From Rhodoblastus acidophilus (GTDB taxonomy: Bacteria > Pseudomonadota > Alphaproteobacteria > Rhizobiales > Beijerinckiaceae): a DNA stretch of 64,000 nt. Shown here one piece after another: positions 27,133-36,781 of this stretch. The notes beneath the pieces were generated by a model. The model worked only from the letters and a program-made list of their open reading frames with translations. It was not told the DNA's origin and did not search any database. Location of the stretch: the NCBI RefSeq assembly GCF_009720655.1, contig NZ_WNKS01000008.1, forward strand, positions 62,001-126,000. The letters are read 5' to 3'. The translations under genes were made by a program, and so were the position numbers. Positions within the stretch are counted from its first letter, which is position 1; every line of letters begins with the position of its first letter.

Positions 27133-27756
27133 TTACTTCAGCAGCGTCCTCGCCATCATCTGGAACGCCCGCGCCCGGTGCGAGAGGGCTTCCGACCCGT
27201 CTGGCGGGATTCCGTGCTTTTCCTCGGCGGACATTTCCCCAAAAGTGCGAGCGTGGCCGTCGGGCGTGAAGCACGGATCATAGCCGAACCCGGCCATTCC
27301 GCGCGGCGGAAAGGCCAGGTCGCCAAAAACCTTGCCTTCGAAAACAGCCTCTTCGCCGTCAGGCCAGACCACGGCCAGCGCCGAGACGAAATGGGCGCGG
27401 CGGGAAGGCGAACCGGAGGCCTGCGCTTCCGCTTCGATCCGCGCCATGGCGGCGCCAAAATTTTTGGCCTCGCCCGCCCAACGGGCGGAATAAATCCCCG
27501 GCGCGCCGTCGAGCGCATCGACGCACAGGCCGGAATCGTCGGCGAAGGCCGGCAGGTTGGCGGCCTTGGCGGCGGCGCGGGCTTTTATGAGCGCGTTGCT
27601 CACAAAATCCGAGCCGGTTTCCTCCGGCTCAGCCAAACCCAGTTCGCCCGCCGAAACCGCCTCCACGCCATAGGGTGCGAGCAATTCGCGCATTTCGCGC
27701 AATTTGCCCGCGTTATGGGTGGCGATGACGAGCTTGCCCGTCAGCCTGCGGCTCAT
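27133..27756 (-). CDS. rdgB: XTP/dITP pyrophosphatase
   Basis: A 207-residue HAM1/RdgB-family enzyme that hydrolyses non-canonical purine NTPs (XTP, dITP) to the monophosphates and so protects DNA and RNA. Visible motifs are [14 protein letters not shown] at the N-terminus, [43 protein letters not shown], and the C-terminal SHRARAF. The ATG at 27756 overlaps the rph stop codon by 4 bp, so it is translationally coupled. The frame is open far upstream within rph, but that part is antiframe translation. Confidence 0.96.
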   Translation of the reverse strand: MSRRLTGKLVIATHNAGKLREMRELLAPYGVEAVSAGELGLAEPEETGSDFVSNALIKARAAAKAANLPAFADDSGLCVDALDGAPGIYSARWAGEAKNFGAAMARIEAEAQASGSPSRRAHFVSALAVVWPDGEEAVFEGKVFGDLAFPPRGMAGFGYDPCFTPDGHARTFGEMSAEEKHGIPPDGSEALSHRARAFQMMARTLLK

Positions 27757-28463
27757 GCCGTGATCGCCTGCTTCTGCAATTGCACCAACTCCGTCACGCC
27801 CTTTCGCGCAAGGCCAAGAAGCTTTGTCAGCTCTTCCTCGGAAAAAACCGCCCCCTCGGCGGTCGCCTGGACCTCGACGAGACCTCCCGTCCCGGTGATG
27901 ACGAAATTGCCGTCGGTGTGGGCGACCGAATCCTCGTCGTAATCGAGGTCGAGCACCGGAACGCCCTGGTAAATGCCGCAGGACACCGCCGCGACATGAT
28001 CCTTGATCGGCATATCCTTGATCATCGAGCGGTCGCGCATCCACTTCAAACAATCGTGAAGGGCGACCCAGGCGCCGGTGATCGAGGCGGTGCGGGTGCC
28101 GCCGTCCGCCTGGATCACGTCGCAGTCGAGCGTGATCTGGCGCTCGCCGAGAGCCTGCAAATTGGTGACGGCGCGCAGGGAGCGGCCGATCAGCCGCTGG
28201 ATCTCCTGCGTCCGTCCCGAGGGCTTCGAAGTCTCGCGGCGCGTGCGGGTGTGGGTGGCGCGCGGCAGCATGGCGTATTCGGCGGTGATCCAGCCTTTGC
28301 CTTGGCCGCGCAGCCATTGCGGCGGCTTGTCCTCCAGCGAGGCTGTGCACAGCACATGGGTGCCACCGAATTTCACCAGGCACGAGCCTTCGGCGTAGCG
28401 CGCGACATTGCGCTCGATGGAGACGGGGCGCATGGAGTCGGGCGCGCGTTTGGACGGACGCAT
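27753..28463 (-). CDS. rph: Ribonuclease PH
   Basis: A 236-residue phosphorolytic 3'-5' exoribonuclease that trims tRNA 3' ends. The N-terminus [17 protein letters not shown], phosphate-binding [27 protein letters not shown] and the [18 protein letters not shown] stretch are fully conserved. A longer frame starting at 28517 is rejected because MRPSKR is the family start. It forms an operon with rdgB, a common pairing. It is divergent from the Gly-rich protein gene. hrcA, often on the other side in alphaproteobacteria, is absent here. Confidence 0.97.
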   Translation of the reverse strand: MRPSKRAPDSMRPVSIERNVARYAEGSCLVKFGGTHVLCTASLEDKPPQWLRGQGKGWITAEYAMLPRATHTRTRRETSKPSGRTQEIQRLIGRSLRAVTNLQALGERQITLDCDVIQADGGTRTASITGAWVALHDCLKWMRDRSMIKDMPIKDHVAAVSCGIYQGVPVLDLDYDEDSVAHTDGNFVITGTGGLVEVQATAEGAVFSEEELTKLLGLARKGVTELVQLQKQAITA

Positions 28464-28655
28464 TGTTCTTCCCTGGAAACGAGTTCGGTCGCGACCTGAT
28501 AACAAGCCTTTCGGCAAACCGCAAAACTTTCGGGCCGATCAGGCGGCTACGTAAAGGATGCACGCAAAGGATGCATTGCGCGCGGCCGAGGACGGGATTA
28601 GCTTGGTTTTGGTGTTGACGTTTTTTTCCACAGTCAGTTGACGCAGGAGGCAGCA

Positions 28656-29066
28656 ATGATCACGCGGTCCCGTGGATACTTTACCAGCGCTTTGGCGATG
28701 GCGGCGGCGTTCGGCTTCGTGCTCGCCACCAGCGCCCCGGCTGACGCGCGACCCGGCTACAGGGGCGGCGGCGGCGGCGGAGGCGGCGGCGTCTATCGCG
28801 GCGGCGGCGGCGGCTATCGCGGTGGTGGCGCCGTTTATCGCGGCGGCGCCGTTCGTGGCGGCGGCTACGCCTATCGCGGCGGCGGCTACCGTGGCGGCGG
28901 CTGGGGCGGATACGGCTGGGGCGCGCCCGTCGGGGCTGCGATCGGACTGGGCGTTCTCGGCGCCGCGGCCGCGGCGGCGGCCGCGTCATCCGGCGGGTAT
29001 TGCCGCGTTCCCGTCTATGACAGCTGGGGCAATGTGGTCGGCTATCGCAACGCCTACTGCAACTGA
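28656..29066 (+). CDS. Exported glycine-rich protein
   Basis: A 136-residue protein with a signal peptide ([23 protein letters not shown]) and a mature N-terminal half made of GGGY/RGGG repeats ([10 protein letters not shown]). A short hydrophobic Gly/Ala helix ([20 protein letters not shown]) follows, then a Cys-containing tail [20 protein letters not shown] whose two Cys could pair. AGGAGG precedes the ATG at proper spacing. Similar small exported Gly-rich proteins are common in Hyphomicrobiales and have no known function; a cell-surface or envelope role is a guess. A TTGACG box upstream could be a -35 element. Confidence 0.85.
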   Translation: MITRSRGYFTSALAMAAAFGFVLATSAPADARPGYRGGGGGGGGGVYRGGGGGYRGGGAVYRGGAVRGGGYAYRGGGYRGGGWGGYGWGAPVGAAIGLGVLGAAAAAAAASSGGYCRVPVYDSWGNVVGYRNAYCN

Positions 29067-29149
29067 GCCGGCATGGAAGGCAATCGGGGCGAAGCGAATT
29101 TTTGCGCTTCGCCCTTCCTTTCCCTTGATCGCCCTGCTATCTGCGGCGC

Positions 29150-30955
29150 ATGAGCGCCCATCCCATCGAAAATGTCCGCAACTTCTCCATCGTCGCCCAT
29201 ATCGACCATGGCAAGTCCACCCTCGCCGACCGGCTGATCCAGCAGACCGGCACCGTGGCGGCGCGCGACATGAGCGAGCAAATGCTCGATTCCATGGACA
29301 TCGAGCGCGAGCGCGGCATCACGATCAAGGCGCAGACCGTGCGCCTCGAATACAAGGCGCAGGACGGCAAGACCTATATTCTCAACCTGATGGACACGCC
29401 CGGGCACGTCGACTTCGCCTATGAAGTGTCGCGGTCGCTGGCCGCCTGCGAGGGCTCGCTGCTGGTGGTGGACGCCTCCCAGGGGGTTGAGGCCCAAACC
29501 CTCGCCAACGTCTATCACGCGCTCGACGCCGGCCACGAAATCGTGCCGGTGCTCAACAAGATCGACCTGCCCGCCGCCGAGCCCGACCGCATCAAGGCGC
29601 AGATCGAGGAGGTGATCGGCCTCGACGCCTCCGAAGCCGTGCCGATTTCGGCCAAGACCGGCATCAACATCGATCTGGTGCTGGAAGCCATCGTCAAGCG
29701 CCTGCCCCCGCCCAAAGGCGACGAGACCGCGCCGCTGAAGGCGCTCCTGGTTGATTCCTGGTACGACGCCTATCTCGGCGTGGTCGTGCTGGTGCGGATT
29801 TTCGATGGCGCGCTGAAAAAGGGCCAGAAAATCCAGATGCTCGCCACCGGCGCCCACTATGAAGTGGACCGCATAGGCGTGTTTCGCCCGAAAATGCAGG
29901 ATGTGGAAAAACTCGGCCCCGGCGAGGTCGGTTTTATCACCGCGCAGATCAAGCAGGTGGCCGACACCCGCGTCGGCGACACCATTACCGACGAAAGAAA
30001 ACCCTGCGCGGAAGCCATGCCCGGCTTCAAGCCGGCGCAGCCCGTGGTGTTCTGCGGCCTGTTCCCGGTGGACGCCGCCGATTTCGAGGATTTGCGCGCC
30101 GCCATGGGGCGGTTGCGGCTCAACGACGCCAGCTTCTCCTATGAAATGGAATCCTCCGCCGCGCTGGGCTTCGGCTTCCGCTGCGGTTTTCTCGGCCTGC
30201 TGCACCTGGAAATCATCCAGGAGCGGCTGGAGCGCGAGTTCAATCTCGACCTGATCGCCACCGCGCCCTCGGTCATCTACAAAATCCACATGAACAATGG
30301 CGATGTGATCGAGCTGCACAATCCCGCCGACATGCCCGATGTGGTCAAAATCGCGGAGATACAGGAACCCTGGATCAAGGCCACGATTTTGACGCCAGAC
30401 GACTATCTCGGCTCCGTCCTAAAACTGTGCCAGGACCGGCGCGGCGTGCAGGTGGATTTGAACTACGTCGGCAAGCGCGCCATGGTGGTCTATGAACTGC
30501 CGCTCAATGAAGTGGTGTTCGATTTTTATGATCGCTTGAAGTCGATCTCCAAGGGCTACGCCTCGTTCGACTATGCGCTGACCGATTACCGCGCCGGCGA
30601 TCTCGTCAAAATGTCGCTCCTGGTCAACGCCGAGCCGGTGGACGCCTTGTCCATGCTGGTGCATCGCACCCGCGCCGAATCGCGCGGGCGCGCCATGTGC
30701 GAAAAACTGCGCGAGCTGATCCCGCAGCACATGTTCCAGATTCCGATCCAGGCCGCCATTGGCGCGAAGATCATCGCCCGCGAAACCATCCGCGCCCTGC
30801 GAAAAGACGTGACCGCCAAGTGCTACGGCGGCGACGTCAGCCGCAAACGAAAACTGCTGGACAAGCAGAAGGAAGGCAAGAAGCGGATGCGCCAGTTCGG
30901 CAAGGTGGACATTCCGCAGGAAGCGTTCATCGCCGCGCTGAAAATGGACAGCTGA
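29150..30955 (+). CDS. lepA: Elongation factor 4
   Basis: A 601-residue translational GTPase that binds the ribosome and promotes back-translocation or initiation-related functions. G motifs are intact: [14 protein letters not shown] (G1), [10 protein letters not shown] (G2), DTPGHVDF (G3) and NKIDLP (G4). The EF-G-like domains follow, then the LepA-specific C-terminal domain with [14 protein letters not shown]. Standard length. It is followed by a long perfect inverted repeat. Confidence 0.98.
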   Translation: MSAHPIENVRNFSIVAHIDHGKSTLADRLIQQTGTVAARDMSEQMLDSMDIERERGITIKAQTVRLEYKAQDGKTYILNLMDTPGHVDFAYEVSRSLAACEGSLLVVDASQGVEAQTLANVYHALDAGHEIVPVLNKIDLPAAEPDRIKAQIEEVIGLDASEAVPISAKTGINIDLVLEAIVKRLPPPKGDETAPLKALLVDSWYDAYLGVVVLVRIFDGALKKGQKIQMLATGAHYEVDRIGVFRPKMQDVEKLGPGEVGFITAQIKQVADTRVGDTITDERKPCAEAMPGFKPAQPVVFCGLFPVDAADFEDLRAAMGRLRLNDASFSYEMESSAALGFGFRCGFLGLLHLEIIQERLEREFNLDLIATAPSVIYKIHMNNGDVIELHNPADMPDVVKIAEIQEPWIKATILTPDDYLGSVLKLCQDRRGVQVDLNYVGKRAMVVYELPLNEVVFDFYDRLKSISKGYASFDYALTDYRAGDLVKMSLLVNAEPVDALSMLVHRTRAESRGRAMCEKLRELIPQHMFQIPIQAAIGAKIIARETIRALRKDVTAKCYGGDVSRKRKLLDKQKEGKKRMRQFGKVDIPQEAFIAALKMDS

Positions 30956-30966
30956 GATCAAGCCTC

Positions 30967-31010
30967 CTAAGCAAACATTCGTTGGTCGCCCAACGAATGT
31001 TTGCTTAGGT
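30967..31010. terminator. Perfect 20-bp inverted repeat after lepA, probable terminator
   Basis: Arms of 20 bp (30967-30986 and 30991-31010) are perfectly complementary with a TCGC loop, followed by TTCCTTTGTTTT. The stem is unusually long and only moderately GC-rich for this genome, so it may also be a mobile palindromic element. Confidence 0.7.
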
Positions 31011-31022
31011 TCCTTTGTTTTC

Positions 31023-31070
31023 GCAGGATTTTCGTCCGAAAACCGGTGGCCACTTTTCGGAAATCCTGCT
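31023..31070 (-). repeat. Dispersed palindromic repeat, family 2, copy 2
   Basis: Reverse-complement relative of 7676-7723, with shared CCGGTTTTCGGA core and GGATTTCC/AATCCTGC ends. It lies just upstream of the 31101 gene. Confidence 0.7.
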
Positions 31071-31100
31071 TAGATTGGGGCGCTTCGCAGGAGGCACCCC

Positions 31101-31661
31101 ATGCGATTTCTTCCCCTGGCTTCGCTGATCTGCCTTTGGCCCGCCGCCGCCGGCGCCATTGACGACCGAGAATTCAAATCTCTCACGCCGATCCTAGCGC
31201 CGAAGCCGGGCGCGAAAATCTGTTTCGCGCGTCATTACGACCCTGACCATCTGCGCGCACATCCGCGCCAGAAGGTGACGGATTTGACACTGCTTTTGCG
31301 TGTGCGCGGCTATGACAAAACTGGTGAGACGGCCACGGCCGACGCCGAGCGCATCGCCTATGAATTCGCTCTGTCCGCCCGACGCCGCGCCGACAGAAAG
31401 GCTCTGACCGCAACCGGAGATTGCGCGGGCGCCGAAAAGGCCCGCTGCGCGGTTGAATGCGATGGCGGCGGCTTCGATCTCGCAAAATCAGGAGAGGGCG
31501 TCGCACTGAAATTGTCGGGCGAAGGCGTGGGCCTGGAGAACGATTGCGATACGTCTCGCGGCGTATTCATAGCCCCGGGCGCTGACGACAGAGTTTTTCA
31601 GCTTGAGCCGGCGCCGGACGCCGCCTGCGCGCCACTGGAGAAAAAAGTACTGGGCCGCTGA
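31101..31661 (+). CDS. Exported hypothetical protein
   Basis: A 186-residue protein with a signal peptide (MRFLPLASLICLWPAAAGA) and a beta-rich mature domain containing six Cys (CFARHYD, GDCAG, ARCAVECDGGGF, ENDCD and DAACAP) that may form disulfides in the periplasm. A clear AGGAGG ribosome-binding site lies ahead of the ATG. I do not recognise the family. The ARCAVECDGGGFDL stretch looks like a conserved core. It converges with the 31680-32561 gene, with 18 bp between. Confidence 0.8.
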   Translation: MRFLPLASLICLWPAAAGAIDDREFKSLTPILAPKPGAKICFARHYDPDHLRAHPRQKVTDLTLLLRVRGYDKTGETATADAERIAYEFALSARRRADRKALTATGDCAGAEKARCAVECDGGGFDLAKSGEGVALKLSGEGVGLENDCDTSRGVFIAPGADDRVFQLEPAPDAACAPLEKKVLGR

Positions 31662-31679
31662 GCCTCCATCTCGCGCGTT

Positions 31680-32561
31680 CTAAGGCAACAACTTGACCAG
31701 TTCGTCGGCCTGCTTGCCCAAGGCGGCGAGATCGTCCGGCTTCAATGCCTTGGCGAAACATTGCCGCCAGGCCTCCTCGCCCTCGGCTTCGGCCTTTTGC
31801 GCCGCCTCCAACTGGGACTCGTCTTTCTCTTTGGACGCCTGATAGGCCTTTTGCGCCTTTTTCGCCTTCTGCTCGAACGTCTTCCACAAAGCCTGGCAGG
31901 CGGTCGAGGGTTTTGGCGCCTTCGCCGGCTGCGCCTGGATGACATAGAGCAGGTCGCCGCGCAGAACGCTCACCACCAGCGCATTGGGGGCGGTGGGCCC
32001 GACATCCTGCGCAAACGCGCCGAGCAGCGCCACCGCGCTCGGGTCAGCGCTCGTCGGAATCGGCGCGTGGAGCGAGAAGGCGGCGTCGCCGCCGATCGCC
32101 AGGGAATAGAAATTCACCGCCTTGAGCGCATCCGGGAGGGTTGACGGCAGGTTGAGGTTCTGGCTCTCCGGGTCGGCCCGCACGGCGGCCAGCCAGGCGT
32201 TCGCCACGCCCTGCGTGGTGACGGCGATGCTCGGGTCCTTTTCCGCTTTGGCGTAGACCACGGCGTCGAGCGCGTCGCCGCCGGGCGAATCGGGCGCCAG
32301 GCTCTCCGGCGAGAGTTCGCTCCGCTCGTAGCCCTGAGGTTTTGGACCGACGAGCGCGGACAATTGCTTGAGCAGCTCCGCACGTTCGGACTCCTCCAGT
32401 TTTTGGACCACCTCCTCTTTCGTGTTGGCGTCGACCGCCGCCTTGACCTTGGCGACCGCCGCCTGCCGGGCCGCGAAATAGGCGTCTTCCGCCGGCGTGG
32501 CCGCGCACAGGGACGCACAGGACAAAAGCGCGACCGCCGCCGCGAGCCAAATCCTCAACAT
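31680..32561 (-). CDS. Exported hypothetical protein
   Basis: A 293-residue protein with a signal peptide (MLRIWLAAAVALLSCASLCAA). The mature part has a helical N-terminal segment, a central mixed region, and a Lys/Ala/Glu-rich coiled-coil stretch (about 225-270) flanked by two Cys (TACQALW and WRQCFAKAL) that could form a disulfide-stapled helical hairpin. No family is recognised. GC content and codon use match the core genome. It may be cotranscribed with nothing else, as a repeat-filled gap lies upstream. Confidence 0.8.
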   Translation of the reverse strand: MLRIWLAAAVALLSCASLCAATPAEDAYFAARQAAVAKVKAAVDANTKEEVVQKLEESERAELLKQLSALVGPKPQGYERSELSPESLAPDSPGGDALDAVVYAKAEKDPSIAVTTQGVANAWLAAVRADPESQNLNLPSTLPDALKAVNFYSLAIGGDAAFSLHAPIPTSADPSAVALLGAFAQDVGPTAPNALVVSVLRGDLLYVIQAQPAKAPKPSTACQALWKTFEQKAKKAQKAYQASKEKDESQLEAAQKAEAEGEEAWRQCFAKALKPDDLAALGKQADELVKLLP

Positions 32562-32947
32562 GACGCGCTCCTTCCCGCCAAAAGGCGAAGCCCTGGGGCC
32601 AGCCTACGCCCGGCAGCGTCTCAACTCAACGACTCCAACTTGCGCGCCGTCCCGCGGGAACCGATTCGCACACCGAATATTTGCTCCCAGTCATCGGCGC
32701 GGAGACCTTGCGGGCGGCATGATACGGTTTCCGCAAGATCGCTTCGCGATCCGCGAAAACGAAATCGCGCGGAAATCCTTCAGGCGAAGGGCGGATTTCC
32801 GCGCGAGCGGAATACGATTTCCGAATTGATCCTTCGGAAATCGTATGAGAACGTTTTCGAGCGAAATAGATGCCGGTTCGCGTGAATAAAACGCGTCAAA
32901 ACAAGACTCTAGAGCTTTTTCATGGCTCCATGAAACGTGAAAAAGCT
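32562..32947. other. Repeat-filled gap without a gene
   Basis: Upstream of the exported protein gene. It contains repeat family 3 (32722-32777), an inverted repeat pairing ATACGATTTCCGAA with TTCGGAAATCGTAT (about 32812-32846), and full-length family 1 copy B (from 32847), all adjacent. No ORF in it has support. Confidence 0.7.
32722..32777 (+). repeat. Dispersed repeat, family 3, copy 1
   Basis: A 56-bp sequence identical to 58119-58174, containing the palindrome GATCGCTTCGCGATC. Confidence 0.93.
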
Positions 32948-32951
32948 CTAG
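32847..32951 (+). repeat. Dispersed intergenic repeat, family 1, copy B (full length)
   Basis: About 105 bp, closely matching copy A at 1031-1136 in the same orientation. Its right-hand CTAG (32948-32951) supplies the TAG stop codon of the minus-strand ABC permease gene. Confidence 0.88.
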
Positions 32952-34075
32952 TCCTGCGCGCTGATGACGCTGGCAAAACGCTTGCGGCACAGCGCCAGCG
33001 TGGCGACGCCGAGCGCGGCCATGACCAGCATCTGCGGCCACACCAGTTCGATTCCAGCGCCGCGATAAAGCACGGCTTGCGCGAAGGCGACGAAATGGGT
33101 GTTCGGCGTGAATTTCATCACGAATTGCAGCCAAGCCGGCATGGTTTCAAGCGGCGTGGTGCTGCCCGACAATAAGTACAAAGTGATGATCACCGGCAGC
33201 GCCAGCAGGCCGAACTGCGGCATGGTGCGCGCGAAAGTGGCGAGCAGCAGGCCCAGCGCCGTCACCGAAATCATGAACAGGATGGCGCCCGCGACGAACA
33301 GCGGCACGGATCCCTGGATGGGAATGCCCAGGCCCCAATGCACGACGAACAACAATGACAGCAGCGAGGCGCCGACGATCACCGCGCCATTGGCAAAAAT
33401 CTTCGCCAGCATGATTTCAAGCGGCGTCACCGGCATCACCAGCAGATGCTCGATGGTGCCGTGCTCGCGCTCGCGGATCAACGCGGAGCCCGTCAGAATG
33501 ATCGAGAGGATGGCGATATTGTTGATCACCTCCATCACCGCGGTGAACCACATGGAATTCAAATTCGGATTGAATTTCGAGCGCACGACGAGATCGACCG
33601 GCGCCGCGCCGGCGTGGTCGGATCGAGCGAGGAAGGACGCCGCTTCCCGCGCGATGATCTGCTGGATGTACACAGCGCCGTTTCCCGCCAGAGCCATGGC
33701 CGTGGCGTCGACATTGATCTGGATCGACGGTCTTTTGCCCGCCAGCGCCTCGGACTCGAATTTCGGCGGGATCTCCACGACAAAGACATAGCGGCCGCTG
33801 TCCATGCCCGGATCGATCTGGGCGGGCGTGATCACATCCGCCGTCTTGAACAAGGGCGGCAGCAGGGCGGAAACGATGCGGCGCGACAGGTCCGAACGGT
33901 CCTCGTCAACCACGGCGACCTGCGCGGATTCGACCTCGAATTTCAGGCCCGTGGCCACCTGCACCACAGCGACGGTGAAGACGTAGAAAATGACGGCGAG
34001 CAGGACCGGATCGGCCAAAAGGCTGCGCAATTCCTTGACGCTCAAACGAAAAATGCGCCGCAGCCCGGAAAGCAT
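32948..34075 (-). CDS. ABC-2 type permease (YhhJ-like)
   Basis: A 375-residue inner-membrane protein. TM1 lies near residues 20-45, a large periplasmic loop at about 50-180, and then five C-terminal helices (about 185-370) with the ABC-2 signature region IREREHGTIEHLLVMPVTPLEIMLAKI. It is the second permease of a tripartite export system with the fused ATPase/permease and HlyD-type protein upstream. Its start lies immediately after the RbbA-like stop codon, so the three are one operon. The stop codon lies in the end of an intergenic repeat. Substrate unknown. Confidence 0.9.
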   Translation of the reverse strand: MLSGLRRIFRLSVKELRSLLADPVLLAVIFYVFTVAVVQVATGLKFEVESAQVAVVDEDRSDLSRRIVSALLPPLFKTADVITPAQIDPGMDSGRYVFVVEIPPKFESEALAGKRPSIQINVDATAMALAGNGAVYIQQIIAREAASFLARSDHAGAAPVDLVVRSKFNPNLNSMWFTAVMEVINNIAILSIILTGSALIREREHGTIEHLLVMPVTPLEIMLAKIFANGAVIVGASLLSLLFVVHWGLGIPIQGSVPLFVAGAILFMISVTALGLLLATFARTMPQFGLLALPVIITLYLLSGSTTPLETMPAWLQFVMKFTPNTHFVAFAQAVLYRGAGIELVWPQMLVMAALGVATLALCRKRFASVISAQD

Positions 34076-36781
34076 TCAAACCTCCTGCTTGCGCAGGGCC
34101 GCCAGCGCGCAAAGCTGGTAAACCAGCCCGAAGGCGAGGAGCACGGCGAGATTGGGCGCGAGACGCCAGAAATCGAGGCCTTTGGTGAAGGCGCCGATGC
34201 TGATTTCCTGGAACCAGCCACAGGGAAAGACAAGGCCAGCGAGCCGCCCGCTCTCCGACAGCGAAGCGACGGGAACGAGCAGTCCGGAGAAGTTGACGGC
34301 GGGAATGATCGAGACAATGGCTGTGAGAAACAGCGCCGCAACTTGCGTGCGCAAAAAGGTCGAAAACAGCAGGCCCAACGATGTCGTTGCGTAAATATAA
34401 AGCGCCGCGCCGAGAATCAGGGCGAGCGCGGAGCCGCGCACCGGCAGGCCAAACAGCAGAATGGCCGTCGCCAGCAGCACGCCGAAACTGACAAAGGACA
34501 AGGCGACATAGGGCGCCTGCTTGCCCAGCAGGAATTCCGTCCGCGTCACCGGCGTCGAGCGAAAATTGGCGATGGAGCCCACCTCCTTTTCCCGCACCAC
34601 GCCGAGCGCCGTCAGCATAGAGGGAACCAGCATCAGGATCAGCATGAGCACGCCGGGAATGATCGAATAGACGCTCTTGAACGCCTGATTGTAGCGGAAG
34701 CGCGTCTCGATATTGATCGGCGAGGCCGCGACCGTCAGGCCGCGCCGGCGCTGCTGCTCGGCGAGCCAGGTCTGCGAAATGCCGGTGACATAGGAGCGAA
34801 TGGTGTCGGCGCGAAACGGCATGGCGCCGTCGATCCACACCGCCGCCTGCGGGCTTTTCCCGGAGACGAGATCGCGGCCAAAACCGGCGGGAATTTCCAG
34901 CGCCAGCTTGAGCTCGCCGTTCGCCAGGCGGCGGTCGATTTCGCTGGCGGAGGTGATGTCGGGTTTTTGGCTGAAATAGCGGGAGCCCGAGAAATTTTCG
35001 AGCAGCTCGCGGCTTTCCAGCGAATTGTCCTGGTCGTAAACGGCGTAGGCGAGGTTCTCGACGTCGAAGGAAATGCCGTAGCCGAAGGTGAGCAGCAGGG
35101 TGAGCGGGCCGACGAAGGCGAAGACCAGCCTGAGACGATCGCGGAGAATTTCCATGCTCTCGCGGCGCGCATAGGCCCAGAGACGCGCGGGATCGAAGCG
35201 GCGAATTTTTTCGCCGCTCGCGCGCGCCGCGACAAAACCCAGCTCCTTCGGTTCGGCGAAATCGGCGGCCCCTTCGAGATAGCTGATAAACGTCTGCTCG
35301 AGATCAGGCTTGCCGCGCGCCTCCACCAGCGCGGCGGGCGCGCCGACCGCCAAGACCTTGCCCGCGTGCATGAGCGAAATGCGGTCGCAGCGCTCCGCCT
35401 CGTTCATGAAATGGGTGGAGATGAAAATGGTCACGCCGTCTTCGCGCGAAAGGCCGATCAGCAGACGCCAGAACGAATCCCGCGCCACCGGATCGACGCC
35501 GGAGGTCGGCTCGTCGAGGATCAGGACCTCGGGCTTGTGCAGCACCGCGACCGCGAGTTGCAGGCGCTGGCGCATGCCCAGCGGCAGACTTTCCGGCTTT
35601 TGGTCGGCAACTCCCTCCAGATCGAACCGCTCCAGCATCTCCTTCACCCGCGAGGAGGCGCCGGGCTCCGGCAATTCGAACAATTGGGCGTGCAGCACCA
35701 TGTTTTGCCGCACCGTGAGTTCGGAATAGAGCGAAAAATTCTGCGACATGTAACCGACGCGCCGGCGGGTCGCCGTATCGCCCGCATCCAGCTTTTGCCC
35801 GAACAGAAGCGCCTCGCCTTCGGTCGGCGCCAGCAGGCCCGTGAGCATTTTCATCGTCGTGGACTTGCCGCAGCCGTTGGAGCCGAGGAAGCCGAAAATC
35901 TCGCCGCGCCTTATGCGAAAGTTGACGTGATCCACGGCGGTAAAATCGCCGAAGCGACAGGTCAGGTTTTCCGCCTCGATGGCGAACCCCTCGCCTTCCT
36001 TCAGCGGCGGCAGGACGACGGCGCGATGGTCGACCCGCGCTTCCGGCGGCAGCAGCGCGATGAAGGCGGCGTCCAGTGTTTTCTCGCCGGTCAGCGCGCG
36101 CAGTTCGGCAGGCGCGCCGGCGCCGATGACCTTTCCGCCGTTCAGCGCGGCGAGCCAGTCGAAGCGCTCGGCCTCCTCCATATAGGCCGTTGCGACCGCC
36201 ACGCTCATGCCGGGCCGCCGCGCGCGGATGCGATCGATCAAATCCCAAAACTGCCGACGCGACAGCGGGTCCACCCCCGTGGTCGGCTCGTCGAGGATCA
36301 ACAGGTCGGGATCGTGGATCAGCGCGCAGCACAGCGAAAGCTTCTGCTTCATGCCGCCGGACAATTTGCCGGCGGGACGGTCGGGGAACGGATCGAGGCC
36401 GGTGGACGCCAGCAAGTCCGCGATTCGCGCCTCGCGCTCCGCCCTGCCCTGCCCGAACAGCCGGCCGAAGAAGTCCAGATTTTCGAACACCGACAGCGTC
36501 GGATAGAGATTCTTGCCGAGCCCCTGCGGCATATAGGCGATGCGCGCGGCGCAAGCGGCGCGGTGGCGCGCGTCCGCCATGTCGCCGCCGAGCGCCGTCA
36601 CGCTTCCGCTCTGGATGCGCCGCACCCCGGCCACCAGCGCCAGCAGGGTCGATTTGCCCACCCCGTCCGGGCCGATCAGCCCGATCATTTTCCCGGCGGG
36701 AAGTTTTATCGAGACCCCGTCGAGCGCCCGCGTCCGCCCATAGACATGGGTGACGTTTTCGAGGGCGGCCACATCGGTCAT
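34076..36781 (-). CDS. Fused ABC transporter: two ATPase domains plus ABC-2 permease (RbbA/YhiH-like)
   Basis: A 901-residue protein, the size of E. coli RbbA. ATPase 1 occupies about 5-235 with Walker A GPDGVGKST, signature LSGGMKQKL and LILDEPTTGVDP. ATPase 2 occupies about 275-510 with GSNGCGKST, a degenerate signature LPLGMRQRL and ILDEPTSGVDP. A C-terminal ABC-2 membrane domain runs from about 545 to the end, with an extracytoplasmic loop and REKEVGSIANFRSTPVTRTEFLLGK. RbbA was described as ribosome-associated in E. coli, but the operon with a HlyD protein and second permease argues for export. It overlaps the HlyD-type gene by 4 bp. Confidence 0.92.
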   Translation of the reverse strand: MTDVAALENVTHVYGRTRALDGVSIKLPAGKMIGLIGPDGVGKSTLLALVAGVRRIQSGSVTALGGDMADARHRAACAARIAYMPQGLGKNLYPTLSVFENLDFFGRLFGQGRAEREARIADLLASTGLDPFPDRPAGKLSGGMKQKLSLCCALIHDPDLLILDEPTTGVDPLSRRQFWDLIDRIRARRPGMSVAVATAYMEEAERFDWLAALNGGKVIGAGAPAELRALTGEKTLDAAFIALLPPEARVDHRAVVLPPLKEGEGFAIEAENLTCRFGDFTAVDHVNFRIRRGEIFGFLGSNGCGKSTTMKMLTGLLAPTEGEALLFGQKLDAGDTATRRRVGYMSQNFSLYSELTVRQNMVLHAQLFELPEPGASSRVKEMLERFDLEGVADQKPESLPLGMRQRLQLAVAVLHKPEVLILDEPTSGVDPVARDSFWRLLIGLSREDGVTIFISTHFMNEAERCDRISLMHAGKVLAVGAPAALVEARGKPDLEQTFISYLEGAADFAEPKELGFVAARASGEKIRRFDPARLWAYARRESMEILRDRLRLVFAFVGPLTLLLTFGYGISFDVENLAYAVYDQDNSLESRELLENFSGSRYFSQKPDITSASEIDRRLANGELKLALEIPAGFGRDLVSGKSPQAAVWIDGAMPFRADTIRSYVTGISQTWLAEQQRRRGLTVAASPINIETRFRYNQAFKSVYSIIPGVLMLILMLVPSMLTALGVVREKEVGSIANFRSTPVTRTEFLLGKQAPYVALSFVSFGVLLATAILLFGLPVRGSALALILGAALYIYATTSLGLLFSTFLRTQVAALFLTAIVSIIPAVNFSGLLVPVASLSESGRLAGLVFPCGWFQEISIGAFTKGLDFWRLAPNLAVLLAFGLVYQLCALAALRKQEV

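Noticed and set aside
27133-28656. A 507-codon minus-strand frame that joins rph sequence to rdgB
   Set aside because: Only the last 207 codons are conserved (RdgB); the rest reads rph in the wrong frame.
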